Positions 34,546 through 43,128 of a stretch of 64,000 nt of DNA are shown here, in pieces. The stretch is taken from assembly GCA_913776615.1 (NCBI GenBank), contig CAJYPK010000019.1, positions 141,295 to 205,294 on the forward strand, given 5' to 3'. The position numbers and the translations under genes were made by a program. The stretch comes from an uncultured Hymenobacter sp. (GTDB lineage Bacteria; Bacteroidota; Bacteroidia; Cytophagales; Hymenobacteraceae). The notes beneath the pieces were generated by a model. That model was not told where the DNA came from and did no database searches. It saw only the letters and a program-made list of their open reading frames with translations. Numbering within the stretch: position 1 is the stretch's first letter; the number at the start of each line of letters is the position of its first letter.

Positions 34546-36205
34546 TTTTTACGAAAGTGAATTGCTCGCCGTCGAATAAGCCCTTATCGCTGAGCTTCAG
34601 GCTAGGAATGACGAGGAGAGCCATGAACGAGAGCGTCATGAACGGCGCTTGCAAGCCCGAGCCCAGCCCAGCCTTGGCGAAGTGATCGAGGGTAGAATAG
34701 GCCGCTGCCACGGCCGGGCCGGGCTGGTCGGACATGAGACCGGCTACGGGTAGCGGCAGCACGTGCTCGGTGCCCGCGGCCCCGACGGCGGCCAGGCCGC
34801 CTCGGGCGGCTACCACGAGGTTGATGGCACGGGCCAGGCTTTCGTCGTCGTAGCCCACGGCCGTGATGTTGTGCGAGTCGTGGCCCACGCTGCTGGCCAG
34901 CGCGCCTAGTTTCAGCCCGAAGCCCTTGATAAACGCCACGGCCGGAGCCGCGTCGGGCGCGTAGCGGTTGAGTACCACCAGCTTGAGAATATCCTGCGCC
35001 GGATCGGGCTGAATGTGGCCGGCAGCTACGGGCAGCGTCAGGTCGCGCCGCGCCGTGATGAGCTGACCGTCGAAGCACTCGATAACCGGGGATGGAGTCA
35101 CCGGAGCGGTGGAGTCGGCCGCGGGCAGGGCCAGTGCGGCCGGCGCAACGGGCCGGGCGTGAAAGTTATTCAGCACGGCCACCGGGCTGGCAGGCAGCAG
35201 GCACCGGCCGTTTTCGGCCACCAGCTCGCCGTTGAGGTAGGTTTGTAGAACGCGAAAATCGGTTAGGTTTTCAACCAGGATAAAGTCGGCGGGGTCGCCT
35301 ACGCGCAGCTGGCCCACGGGTAGGCGGTAGTGCGCCACGGGGTTGAGGCAGGCTACCTGCAATACGTCGAACACATTGTACCCCAGCGCCACGGCCCGTT
35401 GCACCAACTGGTTGATGTGGCCCAGCAGCAGGGTGTCGGGGTGCTTGTCGTCGGAGCAAAACATGAGTTGCTCGTAGTGCTGGGGCAGCAGTTCGATCAG
35501 GGCATCGAAGTTGCGCGCCGCCGAGCCCTCACGAATGAGAATTTTCATGCCTACTGCCAGCTTATCGCGGGCCTCGGCGGCCGTAAAGCACTCGTGGTCG
35601 GTGCTGATGCCGGCGCTGGCGTAGCGCCCGGCCTCGGCCCCGTGCAGGCCGGGCGCGTGGCCATCCACGGGGCGGCCGTAGCGGTGGGCGAGCGCGATTT
35701 TTTCGAGTACGCCGGGGTCGCGGCGCAGTACGCCGGGCCAGTTCATCATCTCGGCCAGGTAGCCAATTTGCGGATTTTGAAAGAGCTGTTCGATATCGGC
35801 CGCCGTTATTTCGGCCCCGGCCGTTTCAAACGGAGTGGCCGGCACGCAACTGGGTGCGCCAAAGCAAAACTTAAATGGGCTGGGGGCGGCGTTGTCGAGC
35901 ATGTACTGCACGCCAGCTACGCCCAGTACGTTGCCGATTTCGTGGGGGTCGCTCACAGTAGCCACCGTGCCGTGGGGCAGGGCCAGCCGGGCAAATTCGC
36001 TGGGTACCAGCAGCGAGCTTTCCACGTGCACATGGGCATCGACAAAACCGGGGAGGGCGTAGGGGAGGGCGGGGTCGGGGCCGCTGGCGCCGGCCACGGG
36101 CTCGCTGGCCACCAGCCGCCCCGCCGCCACGCGCAGCGTAGCCGGGTATACGCTACGAGCCGGAATATCAACCAGATTAACAGTAAGCACGAAATCAGCG
36201 GCCAT
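34541..36205 (-). CDS. ade: Adenine deaminase
   Basis: The 554-residue amidohydrolase has the metal-binding GFVDAHVHVESS, the GTVATVSDPHEIGNVLG region, MFCSDDKHPDTLL and a C-terminal adenine deaminase domain (VGHDSHNITAVGYDDESLARAIN, then PLPVAGLMSD). It converts adenine to hypoxanthine for purine salvage in the cytoplasm. Length fits the bacterial Ade family. Its last codons run into the short-repeat cluster. Confidence 0.95.
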   Translation of the reverse strand: MAADFVLTVNLVDIPARSVYPATLRVAAGRLVASEPVAGASGPDPALPYALPGFVDAHVHVESSLLVPSEFARLALPHGTVATVSDPHEIGNVLGVAGVQYMLDNAAPSPFKFCFGAPSCVPATPFETAGAEITAADIEQLFQNPQIGYLAEMMNWPGVLRRDPGVLEKIALAHRYGRPVDGHAPGLHGAEAGRYASAGISTDHECFTAAEARDKLAVGMKILIREGSAARNFDALIELLPQHYEQLMFCSDDKHPDTLLLGHINQLVQRAVALGYNVFDVLQVACLNPVAHYRLPVGQLRVGDPADFILVENLTDFRVLQTYLNGELVAENGRCLLPASPVAVLNNFHARPVAPAALALPAADSTAPVTPSPVIECFDGQLITARRDLTLPVAAGHIQPDPAQDILKLVVLNRYAPDAAPAVAFIKGFGLKLGALASSVGHDSHNITAVGYDDESLARAINLVVAARGGLAAVGAAGTEHVLPLPVAGLMSDQPGPAVAAAYSTLDHFAKAGLGSGLQAPFMTLSFMALLVIPSLKLSDKGLFDGEQFTFVKM

Positions 36206-36286
36206 TGCGTTGAAAAGAAAGGAATTGCCCGCCGGGCTGTGGGGCCGACGGCGTTTCGAAAAGTATTTTTACAAAAAAAATATCCC

Positions 36287-36457
36287 GTGAAGCTATCGCT
36301 AAAAGCTCGTTTGCTGGCCCGGCCAGCCTTTTTGGTGGCTCTCGTAGCCTCTTTGGCAGCCAGTGGCTGCGCCGGCCACGGCTCTTTATCGCAAAAAACC
36401 CGCTGGTATCGCCATCACAGCGGCGGAAAGTCGGTGCCCTGCCCCTGCGGGCACTAG
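36287..36457 (+). CDS. Small lipoprotein (56 aa)
   Basis: Starting from GTG 36287 the frame gives VKLSLKARLLARPAFLVALV, a lipoprotein signal with lipobox LAASGC at about residues 23-28. The mature peptide is about 29 residues, contains YRHHSGGKSVPCPCGH and ends there. The CPC pair and His could bind metal. It is divergent from ade and upstream of another exported protein. A chance frame is possible, but signal and lipobox together argue for a real gene. Confidence 0.5.
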   Translation: MKLSLKARLLARPAFLVALVASLAASGCAGHGSLSQKTRWYRHHSGGKSVPCPCGH

Positions 36458-36520
36458 TTTGATTTCAGGGCTTTTGTCAGTATGTTAGCCGCAGATTACC
36501 TATCCGCGCCGATTAACCTT

Positions 36521-37129
36521 ATGACAAAACTTTACCGCTTCGCCCTCTTATGTTTAGTAGCTGGTACTGCCCGAGCGCAAGCCCCGGCGGCCCCATCCGT
36601 GCACCTGCCGCCCACCAGCTTTAAGAGCGGGGCTTACCTATTGAATAGGGACCGCGACTGGAAGCACGCCAAGTTGCTCTACGACGCCCAGAGCCTGAGC
36701 GTAAGTGATGCCGACCACAAGCCCCAGTACCCGTTGGTATTCCCGGTGGATAGCGTACGAGCCTTCTTTATCGGGCGCGATACGTTTTCGGTGGTGCGCC
36801 AGGTCGATATTCCCCGGCCCACCCAGCATGTACCCAGCTTGTTTGCGCGTAACCTCTACCACCGTGCGGGCTACGAAGTGAAAGAGTACGTAGCGGTGCT
36901 ACCGGCCGGGCAGCCCCCGGTAGTATATACGCTGCTCACGCAGGGGGGCCGGCCCCTGGCCGTACTGCCGCCCAATAACATTCAGTTTCGCCTTGCGCTG
37001 TCGAAGGTGTTGCGCGACTTTACCGCCCTGTCCCAGCAGCTGGAGTTAGATAATAATATCATGCCCGAGCAATTGCCCGAATTGCTGACCGCCTACGGCC
37101 GCTGGAAAGCAGCCAACGGTAAAAAATAA
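36521..37129 (+). CDS. Hypothetical exported protein (202 aa)
   Basis: It has a clear signal peptide (MTKLYRFALLCLVAGTARAQ). The mature part (LLYDAQSLSVSDADHKPQYPLVFPVDSVRAFFIGRDTFSVVRQ) is beta-rich and ends in a helical stretch (VLRDFTALSQQLELDNNIMPEQLPELLTAYGRW). No known family recognised. ATG 36521 is chosen because the signal peptide begins there. A terminator follows at 37140. Confidence 0.65.
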   Translation: MTKLYRFALLCLVAGTARAQAPAAPSVHLPPTSFKSGAYLLNRDRDWKHAKLLYDAQSLSVSDADHKPQYPLVFPVDSVRAFFIGRDTFSVVRQVDIPRPTQHVPSLFARNLYHRAGYEVKEYVAVLPAGQPPVVYTLLTQGGRPLAVLPPNNIQFRLALSKVLRDFTALSQQLELDNNIMPEQLPELLTAYGRWKAANGKK

Positions 37130-37139
37130 TTGCTAGCTG

Positions 37140-37175
37140 CCGGGTCGGTGGGCAGCGGCTAGCCCACCGACCCGG
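37140..37175 (+). terminator. Terminator after the 202-aa exported protein gene
   Basis: A 14-bp perfect stem CCGGGTCGGTGGGC/GCCCACCGACCCGG with an 8-nt loop and an ATTTA tail, starting 11 nt after the stop. Confidence 0.7.
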
Positions 37176-37191
37176 ATTTATCTTCTTTGCT

Positions 37192-37599
37192 ATGTCCGAT
37201 GATACCCCTGAAGTAACCGCTCTGCAAGCGGCCGCCGAGCAAGTGCGCCAGCAGCTGGGTCTAGCGGCCTACGATGCCGCGGCCGTGCGGGAGCTCGATC
37301 ATTTTATTGCCGTGCAGCGCGCAGAGTTGCCCGCGCAGTCTCCCGACCGCGAAGGTGTCGTGATGGCGCTCGGGTGTCTGCTCGGGCAGTGCCTGGTAAG
37401 TACCTACCGCGGCGAATGGGCGGCCGGGGCCGACGGCCACACGGGCGTGGGACTGGCTAACCGACTTTTTTTCAATCCTTTTTATTTGGTTAATCAGCAG
37501 CTGACTATCGGGCCAGCGGCCTCGGTAGCGGCTTTTTTTGAGTCGGTACCGCAGCGGCTGGCGGCAGCGGGCAAGACGCGAAAGCGCTGGATTTCGTAA
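37192..37599 (+). CDS. Hypothetical cytoplasmic protein (135 aa)
   Basis: The product begins MSDDTPEVTALQAAAEQVRQQ, is mostly alpha-helical, and has a compact core with EGVVMALGCLLGQCLVSTYRGEWAAGADG and GLANRLFFNPFYLVNQQL. No family is recognised with confidence. It lies 33 nt upstream of cmk and may be cotranscribed with it. Confidence 0.6.
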   Translation: MSDDTPEVTALQAAAEQVRQQLGLAAYDAAAVRELDHFIAVQRAELPAQSPDREGVVMALGCLLGQCLVSTYRGEWAAGADGHTGVGLANRLFFNPFYLVNQQLTIGPAASVAAFFESVPQRLAAAGKTRKRWIS

Positions 37600-37632
37600 T
37601 TTGCGGGGCCGAATGGCCGTTCCCGCGCGTTT

Positions 37633-38349
37633 ATGAAAAACCTCGTCATCGCCATTGATGGCTATTCCTCCTGTGGCAAAAGTACTACTGCTAAGGCTGT
37701 TGCCGCTACTCTCCACTACGCCTACCTCGATACCGGGGCCATGTACCGGGGCGTAACCTTGTATTTACTGGAAAATAACATTCCGTTTGACGACCTAGCG
37801 CGGGTGGAACACGCCCTGCGCCACGACATTCACATCAGCTTTAAGCGCAACCGGCGCTCGGGGCGCAATGAGCTGTGTCTAAACGATAAAATTCGGGAAG
37901 ACGATATTCGGCAGATGCGCATCTCCAATTCGGTGAGCGAGGTGTCGGTGATTCCGCAGGTACGCCACGCCATGGTGGCCCAGCAGCAGCGCATGGGCCG
38001 CAAGCGCGGCGTCGTGATGGATGGCCGCGACATCGGCACCACCGTTTTCCCCGACGCCGAAGTCAAGATTTTTATGACCGCCGACGTGACCATCCGGGCC
38101 CAGCGCCGCCAGGAGGAATTGGCGGCCAAGGGCGAGCACGTGTCCCTCGACGACATCATCGAAAACCTGCGCAAGCGCGACCACATCGACTCGACCCGTG
38201 CCGAAAGTCCCCTGCGCCGCGCCGCCGACGCCGTGCTGCTCGATACCACCCACATTACAATCAACGAGCAGGTTGACTTTGTGCTCGATAAAGTGTCCTC
38301 GGCGTTGTTCGCCGCTTACGCCCATAAGGTGAATGAAGCGGCAAAATAG
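37633..38349 (+). CDS. cmk: (d)CMP kinase
   Basis: The 238-residue protein has the P-loop IAIDGYSSCGKSTTAK (residues about 7-20), TGAMYRGVTLYLL, and the MDGRDIGTTVFPDAEVKIFMTAD motif. It phosphorylates CMP and dCMP with ATP. Length and motif order match the bacterial Cmk family, with a slightly long C-terminus. Confidence 0.95.
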   Translation: MKNLVIAIDGYSSCGKSTTAKAVAATLHYAYLDTGAMYRGVTLYLLENNIPFDDLARVEHALRHDIHISFKRNRRSGRNELCLNDKIREDDIRQMRISNSVSEVSVIPQVRHAMVAQQQRMGRKRGVVMDGRDIGTTVFPDAEVKIFMTADVTIRAQRRQEELAAKGEHVSLDDIIENLRKRDHIDSTRAESPLRRAADAVLLDTTHITINEQVDFVLDKVSSALFAAYAHKVNEAAK

Positions 38350-38442
38350 TGAAATAGTGAGATGGTGAACTAGCGAGTCTCTATACGAATAGACCCTCTA
38401 GCTCACCACCCACCAGTTCATCACTCACTAACTCACTAGTTA
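38343..38442. repeat. Short-repeat hairpin between cmk and the SGNH gene
   Basis: GTGAAATAGTGAGATGGTGA on the left and TCATCACTCACTAACTCAC on the right are complementary sets of a short repeat, separated by a variable middle. The stop codon of the minus-strand SGNH gene (38436-38438) is inside it. Confidence 0.55.
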
Positions 38443-39398
38443 GCCATATCACCGGCCAGGCGCTGGCTGAGTTGAGCCGCGGCCGTGCGGGTGAGGTGAT
38501 TGCCGTCGTTGGTGGGGTAGGCGAGGGGTAGGTAGTTGAGATAAGGGATGGCGTAGCGGTGAGCCAGTTCGCGCATTTGCTGGTCGAAGTTGGGTTGGTA
38601 CTGGGCTTCGATGGTTGCCATCGCGGCGCCGGTGGGTAGGCGCACGAGTACCACCTGGCCGTGCTGCCGCAAATATTCGATGGTTTTTTGCAGATAATGC
38701 AAGCGACTGCCTGCCAAGTAGCTAGTGGCAGCCAATGCGCGATAGGTAGCCAGCTTTTCGGCGGTGCGGCGCTCCAGGAGCGCGGGGTTGGCGCTGGGCG
38801 GCGGCAGGGCGATTTCGAGCCAGCCATCGGGGTGCAGGCGCTCGATGACGTGGGCGGTATCGGCGTTGAGCAGCAATTGATAAAATGGCTTGTGCAGGTA
38901 GTGCGCCAGGTAGTCGAAGTTAGGGTTTTGGCTCACGCTGGCGAGCTGACTGACCATCGAATTGGCTTCGGGGAACACCACTTCCTGACTTTTATGGGCT
39001 GGCTCGGCCGGGGCAGCCGCCGCCCGCGGTGCCGGGCTGGGCAAAGACAGCGACCACGGGTCCACGGCCAGGATGAACAGGCCCTGCCGCGTGCCGGGTG
39101 CCAGCTTGCGCTGAATGCTGCTGAGGTAGCCCGGGCCGTAGGGCGACTCGGCCAGCGTAAAGGCGTAATTAAGCCACGGCCCCTCGTAGCGCTGGCCCAG
39201 CCGGGCGGCTAGTACGCTGGGCTTGATAGCCTGCGCTGCCCGCGAGGTGCCCAGTACCAGCGAGCCCGCCGGCGGGCTCGTAAACCGGGCGTAGAACGCA
39301 TCGACGTAGCCGCGCCGGAGCCCCGCGGCCAGGCCCAGGCCGCCCAGCAGTCCCACGGCTCCCAGTAGCAAACTCAGGCGAAGTAGCAGCTTCAGCAT
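38436..39398 (-). CDS. SGNH-like protein, partner of MBOAT acyltransferase
   Basis: The 320-residue protein has an N-terminal membrane segment (LLLRLSLLLGAVGLLGGLGLAA) and a GDSL/SGNH-like layout: GTSRAAQAI near residue 50 and DGNHLTRTAAAQLS near the C-terminus, giving the Asp-His pair. Such DltD- or AlgJ-like proteins work with MBOAT acyltransferases to acylate exported polysaccharides. The gene follows the MBOAT gene by 15 nt on the same strand, supporting a paired function. The Ser nucleophile would be in GTSRA. Confidence 0.78.
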   Translation of the reverse strand: MLKLLLRLSLLLGAVGLLGGLGLAAGLRRGYVDAFYARFTSPPAGSLVLGTSRAAQAIKPSVLAARLGQRYEGPWLNYAFTLAESPYGPGYLSSIQRKLAPGTRQGLFILAVDPWSLSLPSPAPRAAAAPAEPAHKSQEVVFPEANSMVSQLASVSQNPNFDYLAHYLHKPFYQLLLNADTAHVIERLHPDGWLEIALPPPSANPALLERRTAEKLATYRALAATSYLAGSRLHYLQKTIEYLRQHGQVVLVRLPTGAAMATIEAQYQPNFDQQMRELAHRYAIPYLNYLPLAYPTNDGNHLTRTAAAQLSQRLAGDMAN

Positions 39399-39413
39399 GG
39401 TAAAGGCTCTGAG

Positions 39414-40877
39414 TTAGAATTGAAAATAAATAAATTGGCTGCTGCCGAAAACGCCCAGGTACAGCAGCGCCAGCAGTAGCCCCGCGTAGCCAACCCAACG
39501 CCCGGCGCTGGGCCAGCCCGCCAGCCACGCGGCTACCGAGCCGCGCTCGGCACGGTAGTCTACCAGGGCCAGTACTGCGGTGGCACCCGCTGCCACCAGT
39601 AGCTCGGCGGCGAAATGCCGGCCCAGTCCGGCCAGTGCCGTGGGCAGTTGGGCAGTGGGATGACCCCAGCCGCTAAACAGGTGGGTGGCGATGTAAAAGG
39701 CATCGGGCAGGGTGTTGGCGCGGAAGAATATCCAGGCGTAGGCGACGAGCGCGAGGGTAAGGGCAGTGCCCAGTGCCTGCTGAAAGCGGGGCCGGGCAGT
39801 GAGCCCCAGCCAGCGCCCCAGCGCGGTGCGGGCCGGGGCCGATAGACTTTCGGCCACTAAATAAAAGCCGTGCAGAGCGCCCCAGAGAACAAACGTCCAA
39901 CTGGCCCCGTGCCACAGGCCGCTGAGAAAGAATACGACGAGAACATTGAGCTGGGTACGGGCCTTGCCCGCCCGGCTGCCTCCTAGTGGGATGTACACAT
40001 AGTCGCGAAACCACCCAGAGAGCGACATGTGCCAGCGCCGCCAAAAGTCACCCACCGACGTAGCCAGGTAAGGCTGTCGAAAATTGAGTACCAGGTGGTA
40101 CCCCAGCACCCGCGCCGCGCCGCGCGCCAAGTCGGTATAGCCCGAAAAGTCGGCGTAAATCTGCACTGTAAACGCGGCGACGCCCAGTAGCAGCGGCAAG
40201 CCCGCGAAGCGCTGCGGGTGGTCGAATACCGGGTTGGCTAGCAAAGCCAGCCGGTCGGCAATTACCACTTTTTTGAACATGCCCCAGGCCATGAGCCGCA
40301 GCCCACTGGCCACCCGGCCGTAGTCGAAGCCGTGGGGCTGGCGCAGCTGCGGCAGCATCTGGGCACCGCGCTCGATGGGGCCAGCTACGAGCTGCGGCCA
40401 GAAAGCCACGAACAGGGCGAAGCGCCCCAGATGCTGCTCGGCCTGCAGCCGGCCCTGGTATACATCCACGATGTAGGCTACCGACTGAAACGTATAAAAT
40501 GATACCCCTACCGGGAGGGCCAACGCCAACGTGGGCGCGGCCAGCGGCAGGTGCAGGGCGGCGGCCAGCGCCGCCGTGGTATCGCTAAAAAAGTTGAAGT
40601 ATTTGAAAATGAATAAGGTGCCTAAGTTGCTGGCTAAGCTCAGGTAGAGCCAGGGACGGCGCTGCGTAGGCGTGGACAGCCGGCTCATGCGCACGCCACT
40701 GTAGTAGTCGAGCAGCGTAGTGCCGGCCAGCAGCAGCCCGTACGCCGGCTTCCAGCTCAGGTAGAAATAATAGCTCGATACCAGTAGCAGCGGCGCCCGC
40801 CAGCGCGTCGGCAGGCCGAAATACAGCCCAATGACAACCGGAAAGAAGACAAGAAAGTGAAGCGAGTTGAACAGCAT
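39414..40877 (-). CDS. MBOAT family O-acyltransferase (AlgI-like)
   Basis: The 487-residue integral membrane protein begins MLFNSLHFLVFFPVVIGLYF and has about ten transmembrane segments. The AlgI/DltB motifs are present: KYFNFF, PQLVAGPIERGAQMLPQL, FAIQ-type YADFSGYTDLARGAARVLG, FWRRWHMSLSGWFRDYVYIPLGG and the catalytic His in GLWHGASWTFVLWGALHG. It transfers acyl groups, often acetyl, across the inner membrane to extracytoplasmic glycans. The target polymer is unknown. It forms a two-gene unit with the SGNH protein. Confidence 0.93.
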   Translation of the reverse strand: MLFNSLHFLVFFPVVIGLYFGLPTRWRAPLLLVSSYYFYLSWKPAYGLLLAGTTLLDYYSGVRMSRLSTPTQRRPWLYLSLASNLGTLFIFKYFNFFSDTTAALAAALHLPLAAPTLALALPVGVSFYTFQSVAYIVDVYQGRLQAEQHLGRFALFVAFWPQLVAGPIERGAQMLPQLRQPHGFDYGRVASGLRLMAWGMFKKVVIADRLALLANPVFDHPQRFAGLPLLLGVAAFTVQIYADFSGYTDLARGAARVLGYHLVLNFRQPYLATSVGDFWRRWHMSLSGWFRDYVYIPLGGSRAGKARTQLNVLVVFFLSGLWHGASWTFVLWGALHGFYLVAESLSAPARTALGRWLGLTARPRFQQALGTALTLALVAYAWIFFRANTLPDAFYIATHLFSGWGHPTAQLPTALAGLGRHFAAELLVAAGATAVLALVDYRAERGSVAAWLAGWPSAGRWVGYAGLLLALLYLGVFGSSQFIYFQF

Positions 40878-40903
40878 GAGCTCGCAAAGGTCGGCACGGG
40901 CAG

Positions 40904-40971
40904 GTCGGATAAGCTTTAGGTCGGCCGACCCGGAATACTCTTGGCGGCGAACAAGCTAAAGCTTATCCTAC
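40904..40971. repeat. REP-like inverted pair upstream of ispH
   Basis: The right copy, on the minus strand, has an exact GTAG head (40971-40968) and stem GATAAGC-TTTA-GCTTGTTC (40967-40949). The left copy starts GTCG (40904-40907) with GATAAGCTTTAGG. It ends 4 nt before the ispH -7 box. Confidence 0.7.
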
Positions 40972-40975
40972 TTCG

Positions 40976-40983
40976 TACCTTTG
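40976..40983 (+). promoter_or_regulatory. -7 box TACCTTTG for ispH
   Basis: Perfect TAnnTTTG match followed by C, 44 nt before ATG 41028. The -33 region falls inside the REP-like pair. Confidence 0.6.
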
Positions 40984-41027
40984 CGGGCCGCGAACCTAAG
41001 GGACCAGCGCGGAGTTTAATAGCTATT

Positions 41028-41915
41028 ATGCAGGTAACCATCGATAAAAACTCTGGCTATTGCTTCGGGGTGGAATTTGCCATCCAGATGGCGGAGGATG
41101 AGCTCAGCCACAGCGACGACCATACGCTGTATTGCCTCGGTGATATCGTGCATAACCGGATGGAGGTGGAGCGCTTGCACAAGCAGGGCCTGCGGGTGAT
41201 AGACCGCGAGCAACTGGGTACGCTGCACGACTGCAAGGTGCTTATCCGGGCCCACGGCGAGCCGCCCGAAACGTATCAGCTGGCCCTGCAAAACAATCTG
41301 GAGCTCATCGACGCCAGTTGCCCGGTGGTGCTCAAGCTGCAAAATCGGGTGAAGCACGCTTTTGACACCAGCCAGCGCGACAACGGCCAAATCGTGATTT
41401 ATGGCCAGCCCGGCCACGCCGAGGTTATCGGCCTCACCGGCCAGACGCGCAACCAGGCCATTATCGTAATGCACGAGGCCGACCTGGATCAGATTGATTT
41501 CTCGCGGCCCGTCACGCTCTTCAGCCAGACTACCAAGAGCACGGCGGGTTTTTACAAGATGAAGGCGCTCATCGAAGCCCGCATTGCGGCGGCCGGCGGC
41601 GCGCTCGAAAGCTTCGATGCCAACGATAGTATTTGCCGGCAAGTGAGTAACCGCGAGCCGCAACTCGCCCGCTTCGCCCAAGAGCACGATGTAATTTTAT
41701 TCGTGAGCGGCCGCAAAAGCTCCAACGGCAAGGCGCTGTTTACGGTAGTGAACGGGGTGAACCCGCGCAGCTATTTCATTGAAAATGAAAACGAGCTGCA
41801 AGACGAATGGCTGGCCGGTGCCAATTCGGTCGGCATTTGCGGGGCTACCAGTACGCCGCTGTGGCTCATGCGCCAAGTGGCCGAGCGCGTAGAAGGTATG
41901 AGCGTTGTAGCGTAA
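41028..41915 (+). CDS. ispH: 4-hydroxy-3-methylbut-2-enyl diphosphate reductase
   Basis: The 295-residue protein has the three cluster-binding cysteine regions: NSGYCFGVEFAI (Cys about 12), DASCPVVLKLQ and GICGATSTP. Other landmarks are IRAHGEPPE, YGQPGHAEVIGLTGQT and SQTT. It uses a [4Fe-4S] cluster to make isopentenyl and dimethylallyl diphosphate in the MEP pathway. ATG 41028 gives the standard N-terminus. Its TAA (41913-41915) lies in a REP-like hairpin. Confidence 0.96.
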   Translation: MQVTIDKNSGYCFGVEFAIQMAEDELSHSDDHTLYCLGDIVHNRMEVERLHKQGLRVIDREQLGTLHDCKVLIRAHGEPPETYQLALQNNLELIDASCPVVLKLQNRVKHAFDTSQRDNGQIVIYGQPGHAEVIGLTGQTRNQAIIVMHEADLDQIDFSRPVTLFSQTTKSTAGFYKMKALIEARIAAAGGALESFDANDSICRQVSNREPQLARFAQEHDVILFVSGRKSSNGKALFTVVNGVNPRSYFIENENELQDEWLAGANSVGICGATSTPLWLMRQVAERVEGMSVVA

Positions 41916-42003
41916 GCTTCGGCTTGCGAGTGGGCGCAGCGAGCAACTACGTAAGGCGGCGTCCGCTTACGCTGCGCTCGCCGCCAGCCAAAGCTTACGC
42001 TAT
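41907..42003. repeat. REP-like inverted pair containing both convergent stop codons
   Basis: Left: head GTAG (41907-41910), stem CGTAAGC-TTCG-GCTTGCG (41911-41928). Right, minus strand: head ATAG, stem CGTAAGC-TTTG-GCTGGCG. Both convergent genes, ispH and the macrodomain gene, end with GCG TAA GC inside the two arms. Confidence 0.8.
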
Positions 42004-42525
42004 TTGCTGCTCGTATAGCTGTTGGGTTTCGGCGTCGAACGCCACCAGAACTATCTCGTGCGGATACTCGTGGCTAGCCAGCCACTGCTGCGCCTCGCGC
42101 ACGGCGATGACCGCGGCCTCACCTTTAGGGTAGCCGTAAATACCCGTGCTGATGCCGGGGAAGGCCACGGAGGGTAATTGGTGTTCCAGGGCCAGCCGTA
42201 GGCTGTTGCGGTAGCAGTTGGCTAATAATTCGGGCTCGCCCTTGTGGCCGCCATTCCAGACGGGGCCGACGGTGTGAATGACGTGGGCCGCCGGCAGTTG
42301 CCCGCCGGTAGTAATGACAGCCTCGCCAGTTTTGCAGCCGCCCTGCCGCGCCCGGATGCGCTGGCACTCCGCCAGTAGCTGCGGGCCGGCGGCGCGGTGA
42401 ATGGCTCCGTCGACACCCCCGCCGCCGAGCAGGGAAGAATTGGCCGCGTTAACGATGGCGGCGACGGGGAGCTTGGTAATATCGCCCCGCACAATGCGCA
42501 GGCGGGAGGAAGAAGGGCTGGACAT
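41995..42525 (-). CDS. Macrodomain protein (O-acetyl-ADP-ribose deacetylase type)
   Basis: The 176-residue protein is a single macrodomain with [59 protein letters not shown] and [14 protein letters not shown]. These match the YmdB/MacroD group, which hydrolyses O-acetyl-ADP-ribose or removes mono-ADP-ribose from proteins. Asn and Asp residues in the [17 protein letters not shown] loop are catalytic in that group. It is cytoplasmic and convergent with ispH. Confidence 0.94.
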   Translation of the reverse strand: MSSPSSSRLRIVRGDITKLPVAAIVNAANSSLLGGGGVDGAIHRAAGPQLLAECQRIRARQGGCKTGEAVITTGGQLPAAHVIHTVGPVWNGGHKGEPELLANCYRNSLRLALEHQLPSVAFPGISTGIYGYPKGEAAVIAVREAQQWLASHEYPHEIVLVAFDAETQQLYEQQIA

Positions 42526-42690
42526 GCCTGCGTGAGCTGGGTGAATAGAAATCGCAATGATGCGCCCGGGACCGGATTTTTACCGTTTGGGGCCGGAAAA
42601 TTACCGCTTGGGTGAGCGCAAATTGCGGACGGGCAGGGTGAAAACCTACATTTGATCATTCCTTCCAATCACCGCCAACTCTTCCCCGCC

Positions 42691-43017
42691 ATGCAGCCCC
42701 TCCGCCCCGCCTCCGCCGCCGATGCCACCCGCGACCAGCGCCTCTGGCAGATTGCCAAAGCCCGCACCAAATTTCAGAGTCATTTGGTAACGTACCTGCT
42801 CGTCAATGCCGGGCTATGGCTGCTGTGGGCCTTTACCTCCCAAACGTACGAGTCCCGGCACCACGTCGATTTCTTGCCCTGGCCCATCTGGTCGACCGTA
42901 TTTTGGGGCGTGGCCGTGGTGGCGCAGGGCCTGGCCGCCTATGGCAACCTCAACCGGGGCGAGCGCACCCAGCGCGAGTACGAGCGCCTGCGCGCTAAGG
43001 CCGACTACGGGGCGTAG
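42691..43017 (+). CDS. 2TM domain-containing protein
   Basis: The 108-residue protein has the 2TM domain layout: DQRLWQIAKARTKFQSHLVTYLLVNAGLWLLWAFT (first segment) and WPIWSTVFWGVAVVAQGLAAYG (second), then a charged tail (ERTQREYERLRAKADYGA). This small inner-membrane family is widespread in Bacteroidota and often fused to LytTR regulators; alone its role is not known. Confidence 0.85.
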   Translation: MQPLRPASAADATRDQRLWQIAKARTKFQSHLVTYLLVNAGLWLLWAFTSQTYESRHHVDFLPWPIWSTVFWGVAVVAQGLAAYGNLNRGERTQREYERLRAKADYGA

Positions 43018-43087
43018 GCTATGAGCGATGAGGCGGCCCTCGGCCCGTCAGGGCGGCGGCGTGTATCTTGCCAGCCCACTGGCACCA

Positions 43088-43128
43088 AGCCGACTCACAA
43101 TTCGCAACTCACAATTCACACCTAGTGC
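43088..43128. repeat. CACAATTC short tandem repeat
   Basis: ACTCACAATTC occurs twice with further partial copies in the 40 nt before the protease gene start. It belongs with the other short repeat blocks of the window. Confidence 0.5.
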
